Assembly (NCBI GenBank): GCA_034679985.1
Contig: JAXITR010000004.1
Span: 1 to 64,000 of the forward strand
DNA: 64,000 nt
From: CAMDTE01 sp034679985
GTDB taxonomy: Bacteria > Bacteroidota > Bacteroidia > Flavobacteriales > Schleiferiaceae
Direction of reading: 5' to 3'
Of this stretch, positions 58,546 to 64,000 are shown one piece after another. Position 1 is the stretch's first letter. Each line of letters starts with the position of its first letter. The notes below the pieces were generated by a model that searched no databases, was not told where the DNA came from, and saw only the letters and a program-made list of their open reading frames with translations. A program made the position numbers and the translations under genes.

Positions 58546-59601
58546 ATGAAAATGAAGCTGTCCCATTTCCACTACGATTTGCCGCAAGAACTAATTGCGC
58601 AACACCCCGCACCCTTCCGAGACGATGCCCGTCTCATGGTGGTTCATAAAGACACCGGGAAAATTGAGCACCGCCTCTTCAGCGATCTGGTGGACTATTT
58701 CAGCGAAGGCGACTGCCTGGTTTTGAACAACACCAAGGTTTTTCCCGCCCGCATGTGGGGCAACAAAGAAAAGACCGGCGCCCTCATTGAAGTTTTCTTG
58801 CTTCGCGAATTGAATTCCGAAAGCCGATTGTGGGACGTTTTGGTGGATCCAGCGCGCAAAATTCGCATCGGAAATAAACTGTATTTTGGCGACGACGACT
58901 CCCTAGTAGCGGAAGTCATCGACAACACCACTTCCCGCGGCCGCACCTTGCGTTTCTTGTACGACGGTTCCTACGAGGAGTTCCGCATCAAATTGCGCGA
59001 AATGGGCGAAACCCCCATCCCCAAGTACATTGAACGTCCGTTGGAGCCCGAGGACGAGGAGCGCTACCAAAGCATTTTTGCGGAGGTAGAAGGCGCCGTG
59101 GCCGCCCCCGTAGCCTCTTTGCACTTCAGCAAGAACATGTTAAAGCGCCTGGAAATCAAAGGCGTAGACTTGGCTAAGATGACCATGCACGTTGGCCTAG
59201 GCACTTTCCGCAACGTAGAGGTGGAAGACCTCTCCAAGCACAAGATGGATTCGGAACAGTTTTGGATTTATCCTGAAACTGCGGACGCCGTCAATAAAGC
59301 GAAAGCCAACCGCAAGCGCATTTGCGCGGTGGGTACTACCGTGATTCGAGCCATGGAAAGCTCCACAACCACCGAAAATGGAATCAAGCCAACGTCCAGC
59401 TGGACCAACAAGTTCATTTTTCCGCCCTACGAATTCAAGGTAGCGGACAGCCTCCTGACCAATTTCCACGAGCCGCAGTCCACATTACTGATGTTGACCA
59501 GCGCTTTTGCCGGCCACGAATTGACGATGGAAGTATACAATACCGCAGTCAAAGAGGGCTACCGTTTCCTTTGCTACGGAGACGCGCTACTGTTTATCTA
59601 A
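58546..59601 (+). CDS. queA: S-adenosylmethionine:tRNA ribosyltransferase-isomerase QueA
   Basis: A 351-residue enzyme of queuosine synthesis that transfers and isomerises the ribosyl group of SAM onto 7-aminomethyl-7-deazaguanine in tRNA. Landmarks: LSHFHYDLPQELIAQHPAPFRDDARLMV, LVLNNTKVFPARMWG, TPIPKYIERPLEPEDEERYQSIFA, HVGLGTFRNVEVEDLSKHKM and NFHEPQSTLLMLTSAFAGHE, all as in QueA, shown here in outline. The first ATG gives MKMKLSHFHYD; the second ATG two codons on is equally possible. It has its own promoter and a strong terminator. Confidence 0.97.
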   Translation: MKMKLSHFHYDLPQELIAQHPAPFRDDARLMVVHKDTGKIEHRLFSDLVDYFSEGDCLVLNNTKVFPARMWGNKEKTGALIEVFLLRELNSESRLWDVLVDPARKIRIGNKLYFGDDDSLVAEVIDNTTSRGRTLRFLYDGSYEEFRIKLREMGETPIPKYIERPLEPEDEERYQSIFAEVEGAVAAPVASLHFSKNMLKRLEIKGVDLAKMTMHVGLGTFRNVEVEDLSKHKMDSEQFWIYPETADAVNKAKANRKRICAVGTTVIRAMESSTTTENGIKPTSSWTNKFIFPPYEFKVADSLLTNFHEPQSTLLMLTSAFAGHELTMEVYNTAVKEGYRFLCYGDALLFI

Positions 59602-59621
59602 TTCACCAGAAGCGCCGTAAA

Positions 59622-59660
59622 AAACACCCCGGTCGCCTCGCAGAGGCGACCGGGGTGTTT
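59622..59660. terminator. Strong 18-bp hairpin terminator after queA
   Basis: AAACACCCCGGTCGCCTC and its exact reverse complement flank a GCA loop. The 3' arm (CCGGGGTGTTTG) is similar in sequence to the adjacent 21-bp tandem repeat. Confidence 0.92.
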
Positions 59661-59665
59661 GTATT

Positions 59666-59749
59666 TCAGCCGATGTGTTTGACTTTTCAGCCGAGGTGTT
59701 TACTTAATCAGCCGTTGTGTTTGCTTTCTCGGCTTTTGTGTTTGCTTTC
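59666..59749. repeat. Four 21-bp tandem repeats, intergenic
   Basis: Copies at 59666-59686, 59687-59707, 59708-59728 and 59729-59749 share the frame TCAGCCGnnGTGTTTGnCTTn. Copy 3 and copy 4 differ by few bases; copies 1 and 2 are more diverged. On the minus strand the unit would encode a seven-residue EKANTKA-like motif, but a stop in one copy and no start or long frame make it non-coding here. A partial fifth unit follows, and the terminator's tail looks like a preceding degenerate unit. Confidence 0.8.
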
Positions 59750-59781
59750 TCGGTCGGATTTAGCGCCTATTTGCCTCGTTT

Positions 59782-60588
59782 TCAGCGTTTTTTCGGCAAC
59801 AAAAGCCCGATTTTCACCCCGGTCTGCAGATAAGGCAACGCAGACCACTCGGGAGTATTCAAGACCGCAACGGTCTCGTTGAACGCATTAAACTGCTCTT
59901 GACCTTCTGCTCGGTAGGTGCGTCGCACGCCGGCGCCCAAGGAGAAATCCATGACCCATCGTTCTGCGGCCCGCACCTGGTAGCCCAACAGCAAGCCGGC
60001 GTCCAGGTGGTTCCTGAACGGACGTATGGTTTGCAGCGTCGTGCCGCCACCGGTATTGGTTTCCGTAAATTGAACCTTGTCGGCGTACGGCCTAAACTGA
60101 GCTTGTCCGCCCAAGTACCAACCGTTTTGAAACGCTGGCTTTTGGAAAAAGTATTTTCCTTGAACCAATCCGCCTAATTTCCAAGTGTATTCGGCAGACA
60201 AGGAGGAGATTCCCGGGTGTGCCGGCCAAATGCTCTCCCTCCAGAAGTTTCGGTTGGTTGCCTGAAGTCCCACTTCCCAACTCCACTTTTTTCCGGCACG
60301 GTATTCGTACGATAATGGGTATGCGCCAACGCTCCAAGCACTTGGGTGAATCTTTAGCCCGGATCGGTACCGGTCGCGAAGGGGCGATTGCGCCAGTTTT
60401 TCTAAATAGCTCAACTTCCGATTGGGTTCGGCGGGCTCGGAGGTTCGCGTTTCGGGCTGCGCAGTTTGCGGCGTCCGTCCGGTCGGGGAAATCGTCCGTT
60501 TTTGCATTTGAATTACCTGGCCATTGGCTCCGTACGCACTCAATACAGCGGCTGCAAAACAAGCCCAGACCAACCCACTTCCTTTCAT
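59782..60588 (-). CDS. Exported outer-membrane barrel-like protein
   Basis: A 268-residue exported protein, signal peptide GLVWACFAAAVLSAYGANGQ. A linker rich in T, P and E (RTPQTAQPETRTSEPAEP) precedes a beta-rich domain with barrel-type strands: WSWEVGLQATNRNF, ISSLSAEYTWKLGGLVQGKYFF, WYLGGQAQFRPYA, DAGLLLGYQVRAAERWVMDFSLGAGVRRTY, and a last strand LQTGVKIGLLLPKKR. The layout resembles DUF3575-like small outer-membrane barrels, but I cannot confirm a family. It is divergent from the 549-residue gene by 24 bp. Confidence 0.75.
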   Translation of the reverse strand: MKGSGLVWACFAAAVLSAYGANGQVIQMQKRTISPTGRTPQTAQPETRTSEPAEPNRKLSYLEKLAQSPLRDRYRSGLKIHPSAWSVGAYPLSYEYRAGKKWSWEVGLQATNRNFWRESIWPAHPGISSLSAEYTWKLGGLVQGKYFFQKPAFQNGWYLGGQAQFRPYADKVQFTETNTGGGTTLQTIRPFRNHLDAGLLLGYQVRAAERWVMDFSLGAGVRRTYRAEGQEQFNAFNETVAVLNTPEWSALPYLQTGVKIGLLLPKKR

Positions 60589-60612
60589 ACCTTCGTTCTT
60601 GAATTTCGTACC

Positions 60613-62262
60613 ATGAAAACAAATGTATTGAACCGTTGGTTCTCGGCCTTCTTGGTTTTACTGTCGCTTCAATTATCGGGCCAGAATAAATCGGCTTCGG
60701 TACCCGCGTACGTTCAGTGGGGACCGGCCTATCGCTTGAATCAATTGCGCGTGCAAGGCATTGTAGGTACGGATCGCGGTCACTACTACACCGTAGGAAC
60801 GCGCGTGGTATTGGCCAAGCCGGATCGTGTTTTGGTAGCCAAGTACCAACGCGGTACGGGATTGCAGGAATGGCAAACCGAGGTTGAGGGTTTTCGCTAC
60901 GAAGGTCGGATTGCGCGATTGACCACGGTTAACGTAGTACGTGGCGAATTTTACTTGTTTTATCAGGCATATTCTGCAGAGGACCGCGCTCGAACGCTGT
61001 TGTTGGTCAAGGTAGATTCCACGGGCGACCCGGGTCCAGTGGTTCCGTTGGACAAGTTGGATTCTCGCGCTTTGTCGGAAGCTAATGTGGACGTGGTTTG
61101 GAGCCGTGACTCCAGCCTTTTTGGGGTTTATTCGGAGCCGGCAAAACAAATTGTGAACCCAGAAGCCGAAGTTCAGGTGGTGGTGTACAACCGTGATTTG
61201 GAAGAACAGTGGCGGACCCGCTTTGGGTTGCAACGGCGCAGTGCCTTTTTCACCGTAACCGGTAAAGCCCTCACCAATTCCGGTGATTTTTATTTGGTGG
61301 GGTACAAAAACCCAGATATTCGAGAGGGCGAGCGCTGGACCTTTGGCGGCGCCAATCGGGATTACTTGCTGTACCGTTTTCAAGGAAAGCGGGTGGAGGC
61401 AGAGGAGGTTGACTTGGGATTGAAAGACGTTTTTGTGGTGAGCGGCGTGGGTTTGCAGGTAGACCGCAACCCTAATGTGTTGGATGTCTGCGGGTTCTAT
61501 TCGGACCGACGCTACGGCACCACCACGGGAGCTTTTTATTTTACCCTGAACACGGAAACGATGGATCCCATCACCACCTCCTTGGAACCGTTCAGCGAGG
61601 AGTTGAAGCGTGGGATGTCCTTTGGTTTGCGCGGTCGGGGCAAACGGCCGGTTCAAGCAGACTTTGAATTTAGGGATTTCATCCGCAGGGCCGACGGCGG
61701 CTCGTACGTGGTGGCTGAGGTATACTACTTCACCGTGCAGCAAATCACCAACTCCCGCGGCCAGGTGGTGCGCACGGACTACATCTACTCCTACCTGGAC
61801 GTGGTGGTGTTGAGCATCTCGCCGGAAGGTAAAGTAGAGTACATGGCCTTGGTGCCCAAGCAACAGGTGACGCGCAACGACAACGGTCGGTACTCGGGAT
61901 TGCTTTGGACCGTGCGGGATTCGGATTTGGTGTTGGTGTACAACGATGCCCGCAAGAACGAGGGCCGTTGGGCCACCAACCGCCCCATGCGCATCATGAC
62001 CAACGCCTTTGCGGGACAGTTGGTGGCTGCGGAATTGACCGCCGCCGGGGAACTGCACTACCACGTCCTCCAGGTGAATCGCAAAGGACGCTTCCGTCCC
62101 ATGCCGCGGTATTCTCGGAGTTTCAACGGCACCCAGGGGGATGCCGTGCTCTTTTCCTTCCAAGGCAACCGCGTGGTCTTTGGTGAGTTCAACAGTCGGT
62201 CGCTACCCGGCGCCGCTACGGCGCCCTCCAGCAGTGCTGAAACCAGAGAATCCAACCGTTAA
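60613..62262 (+). CDS. Exported propeller-like protein of unknown function
   Basis: A 549-residue exported protein; signal peptide MKTNVLNRWFSAFLVLLSLQLSGQ. The mature part is built from repeated beta-strand blocks with internal similarity, such as EGRIARLTTVNVVRGEFYLFYQAYS, FFTVTGKALTNSGDFYLVGYKN and YVVAEVYYFTVQQITNS, suggesting a beta-propeller. No family name can be given; the layout recalls the protein at 5816-7336 and the two may be distant paralogues. A TACCTTCG box lies 17 nt before the ATG and overlaps the divergent start. Its stop overlaps the rlmN start by one base (TAATG), so the two are coupled. Confidence 0.8.
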   Translation: MKTNVLNRWFSAFLVLLSLQLSGQNKSASVPAYVQWGPAYRLNQLRVQGIVGTDRGHYYTVGTRVVLAKPDRVLVAKYQRGTGLQEWQTEVEGFRYEGRIARLTTVNVVRGEFYLFYQAYSAEDRARTLLLVKVDSTGDPGPVVPLDKLDSRALSEANVDVVWSRDSSLFGVYSEPAKQIVNPEAEVQVVVYNRDLEEQWRTRFGLQRRSAFFTVTGKALTNSGDFYLVGYKNPDIREGERWTFGGANRDYLLYRFQGKRVEAEEVDLGLKDVFVVSGVGLQVDRNPNVLDVCGFYSDRRYGTTTGAFYFTLNTETMDPITTSLEPFSEELKRGMSFGLRGRGKRPVQADFEFRDFIRRADGGSYVVAEVYYFTVQQITNSRGQVVRTDYIYSYLDVVVLSISPEGKVEYMALVPKQQVTRNDNGRYSGLLWTVRDSDLVLVYNDARKNEGRWATNRPMRIMTNAFAGQLVAAELTAAGELHYHVLQVNRKGRFRPMPRYSRSFNGTQGDAVLFSFQGNRVVFGEFNSRSLPGAATAPSSSAETRESNR

Positions 62263-63296
62263 TGACAACCGGTAAAGACATTCGTTCCCTGTCCCGGGAG
62301 GACCTGCGGACGTGGATGAAGGAGGCGGGCGAAGCGGTTTTTCGCGGCGACCAAGTGTACGATTGGCTCTGGACCAAACAGGCGTCCAGCTTTGAGGCCA
62401 TGTCCAACCTCCCCAAGGCCCTGCGCGCACGTTTGGAAGTGGATTTTTCCTTTCCGCAACAGTCCTTAGCCACCGTTCAACGCAGTTCGGACGGCACCCT
62501 CAAAAACGCGGTGCAGCTGCACGACGGCTTGGTGGTGGAAAGTGTGTTGATTCCCACGGAAAAGCGCATCACCGCCTGCGTCAGCAGTCAGGTGGGGTGC
62601 AGTTTGAACTGTGCGTTTTGCGCAACGGCTAAGCTGAAGCGCATGCGCAACTTGGAACCGCAGGAAATCTTTGACCAGGTGGTGACCATCCACCGCCAAG
62701 GGCTGGAGGAATTTGGCAGACCCCTCACCAACATCGTCTTCATGGGCATGGGCGAGCCCCTGCTGAACTATCCCAATGTGTTGTCTGCCATTGAGCGGAT
62801 CACGGCGCCGGACGGTTTGGGCTTGTCTCCCAAACGCATCACGTTGAGCACCGTCGGGTTGCCCAAAATGATTGTGAAGATGGCGGACGAAGGGGTGAAA
62901 TTCAACCTGGCGGTCAGTTTGCACAGCGCCCGGAACGAAGTGCGGTCCTCCATGATGCCTATTAATGAGGTGTCTCCCGTGGAAGAGGTGGTGGCGGCCT
63001 TGCAGCATTGGTACCGCCTTACGAAACGACGGATCACGTTTGAGTACGTGGTTTGGAAGGGCATCAACGACGGCCCGGAAGACATTGCTGCCCTGGTGAA
63101 GGTGTGTAAAAAAGTGCCGTGCAAGGTGAACTTGATTGAGTACAATGCCATTGGCGATCCGCACTTTCAGCAGGCGGATCCAGCGGCTTTGGAGGCCTAT
63201 CAAAAGGCCCTGGACGCGGTGGGCGTGGTGGCCAAGGTTCGTCGGTCCCGCGGCAAGGACATTGACGCGGCCTGCGGCCAGCTGGCCAATAAGTAG
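62262..63296 (+). CDS. rlmN: 23S rRNA/tRNA adenine-C2 methyltransferase RlmN
   Basis: A 344-residue radical SAM methyltransferase modifying A2503 of 23S rRNA and A37 of some tRNAs. The iron-sulfur motif CxxxCxxC is Cys113, Cys117, Cys120 (GCSLNCAFCAT); the resolving cysteine is Cys338 (DAACGQL). Other family blocks are EAVFRGDQVYDWLW, ESVLIPTEKRITACVSSQVG, NIVFMGMGEPLLNY, ITLSTVGLPKMI and NLAVSLHSA. Length and motifs are normal. Confidence 0.97.
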   Translation: MTTGKDIRSLSREDLRTWMKEAGEAVFRGDQVYDWLWTKQASSFEAMSNLPKALRARLEVDFSFPQQSLATVQRSSDGTLKNAVQLHDGLVVESVLIPTEKRITACVSSQVGCSLNCAFCATAKLKRMRNLEPQEIFDQVVTIHRQGLEEFGRPLTNIVFMGMGEPLLNYPNVLSAIERITAPDGLGLSPKRITLSTVGLPKMIVKMADEGVKFNLAVSLHSARNEVRSSMMPINEVSPVEEVVAALQHWYRLTKRRITFEYVVWKGINDGPEDIAALVKVCKKVPCKVNLIEYNAIGDPHFQQADPAALEAYQKALDAVGVVAKVRRSRGKDIDAACGQLANK

Positions 63297-63358
63297 GTCC
63301 TGCCGCTCGGCTCCTTCCCGGGGGGGGGCGGGTTCGCCCATCGGGCGCCTTTGCGATG

Positions 63359-63366
63359 TACCTTTG
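63359..63366 (+). promoter_or_regulatory. -7 box (TACCTTTG) of the Mrp-family gene
   Basis: TACCTTTG lies 17 nt before the ATG at 63384. A run of nine G residues (63320-63328) lies about 30 bp upstream. Confidence 0.5.
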
Positions 63367-63383
63367 CAGCAACTAGACTACCC

Positions 63384-64000
63384 ATGGACAAACAGGCCGT
63401 TTTGGACGCGCTGAAGACCGTGAAAACGGCCAGCGGTCAATCGAATATAGTGGATGCCGGACACGTTCGGAATCTTCAGATTTTTGGGGATGAAGTGGTG
63501 GTGGACGCCGTGGCAGATCGCGCCGCGCTGCACCTGAAAAAGAAGTTGGAAGTGGACATCCTCACGGCCATCCACACGCACGTGCACCCCAAGGCAAAAA
63601 TCAAGGTAAACTTGACGGTAGAAGCCCCCGCGGAGACGGAAGCGCAGCGCATTCGCGGCGAGGCTATTCCCGGGGTGCAGCACATTGTGGCCGTTGCCTC
63701 CGGCAAGGGCGGCGTGGGGAAGAGCACGGTGACGGCCAATTTGGCTGTGGCTTTGGCCGAAATGGGTTTTTCCGTGGGCGTGGTGGACGCAGACATTTAC
63801 GGCCCGTCTATGCCGCTGATGCTGGACGCGGTGAACGAGAAGCCGGGCAGCATTGAGGTAGACGGAAAACGCATGATGGAACCGGTGTTCACGCACGGCG
63901 TGAAGCTGATGAGCATTGGATTTTTTGCGGGCACGGACCAAGCGGTGGTTTGGCGCGGCCCCATGGCCACCAAGGCGTTGACCCAGATGATCAAGGATAC
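63384..64000 (+). CDS. Mrp/NBP35 family iron-sulfur carrier ATPase (partial)
   Basis: The first 205 residues of an Mrp/ApbC-type ATPase; the rest lies beyond the window. Residues 1-85 resemble the FSCA (DUF59) domain, then PGVQHIVAVASGKGGVGKSTVTANLAVALAEMG carries the deviant Walker A SGKGGVGKST (106-115) and VGVVDADIYGPSMPLML the switch I aspartate motif. These proteins bind and deliver iron-sulfur clusters. The pairing with a radical SAM enzyme (rlmN) upstream is suggestive but not evidence of a link. Confidence 0.93.
   Translation, partial: MDKQAVLDALKTVKTASGQSNIVDAGHVRNLQIFGDEVVVDAVADRAALHLKKKLEVDILTAIHTHVHPKAKIKVNLTVEAPAETEAQRIRGEAIPGVQHIVAVASGKGGVGKSTVTANLAVALAEMGFSVGVVDADIYGPSMPLMLDAVNEKPGSIEVDGKRMMEPVFTHGVKLMSIGFFAGTDQAVVWRGPMATKALTQMIKD

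Overview
The window is a continuous, gene-dense piece of chromosome from a member of the Bacteroidota, most likely a gliding or otherwise type IX secretion (T9SS) competent relative of the Flavobacteriales with a GC content that looks well above 50%. Evidence: PorP/SprF, SprB-repeat and gliding-associated C-terminal domains, about nine secreted proteins with C-terminal T9SS sorting domains, a PorV/PorQ-like barrel, a CarboxypepD_reg-type TonB-dependent receptor, DUF3098, and promoters of the Bacteroidota type (TTG, 16-21 nt, TAnnTTTG) instead of -35/-10 boxes with Shine-Dalgarno sites. No insertion sequence, prophage, CRISPR array or rRNA was seen.

Layout. 1-5.7 kb: a giant SprB-repeat adhesin with its PorP/SprF partner. 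5.8-14 kb: envelope genes, including a coupled set of M48 metalloprotease, lipoprotein and barrel-like protein. 14-16.6 kb: small stress/redox genes (DoxX, YceI, MarR regulator, hotdog protein, truncated hemoglobin) with a perfect 20-bp palindrome over the yceI promoter. 16.7-24.8 kb: T9SS cargo (PKD protein, GH13 amylase, type B PKD protein, beta-helix protein), an NTF2-like lipoprotein and tRNA-Arg(CCG). 24.8-29.4 kb: small accessory genes, including a histone-H1-like-tailed membrane protein, a soluble TonB C-terminal-domain protein, a six-fold repeat protein, a RES/Xre toxin-antitoxin pair, DUF2200, an acyltransferase and initiator tRNA-Met. 29.5-32.3 kb: era-der and a YbjQ protein.

32.4-48.8 kb holds the most interesting block: a 1294-residue secreted protein (cupredoxin, lamin-tail domains, three OB-type repeats) followed by a seven-gene operon encoding a secreted endonuclease/exonuclease/phosphatase, two large secreted proteins, a lipoprotein, a TonB-dependent receptor, a PorV/PorQ-like barrel and an NHL-propeller lipoprotein. 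The lamin-tail, OB and nuclease modules that are fused in ExeM-type extracellular nucleases appear here on separate T9SS-type proteins beside a receptor, so I propose an extracellular nucleic-acid or phosphate scavenging system (inference).

48.8-52.8 kb is a tightly coupled two-component system, tryptophan 2,3-dioxygenase and M23 peptidase. 52.8-64 kb is housekeeping: leuS opposite ftsX-DUF3098-uppP-truB, then queA, a 21-bp tandem repeat, two envelope proteins, rlmN and the start of an Mrp ATPase. Many single-gene promoters sit so close to the ATG (often TAnnTTTG, four bases, ATG) that leaderless transcripts are predicted.
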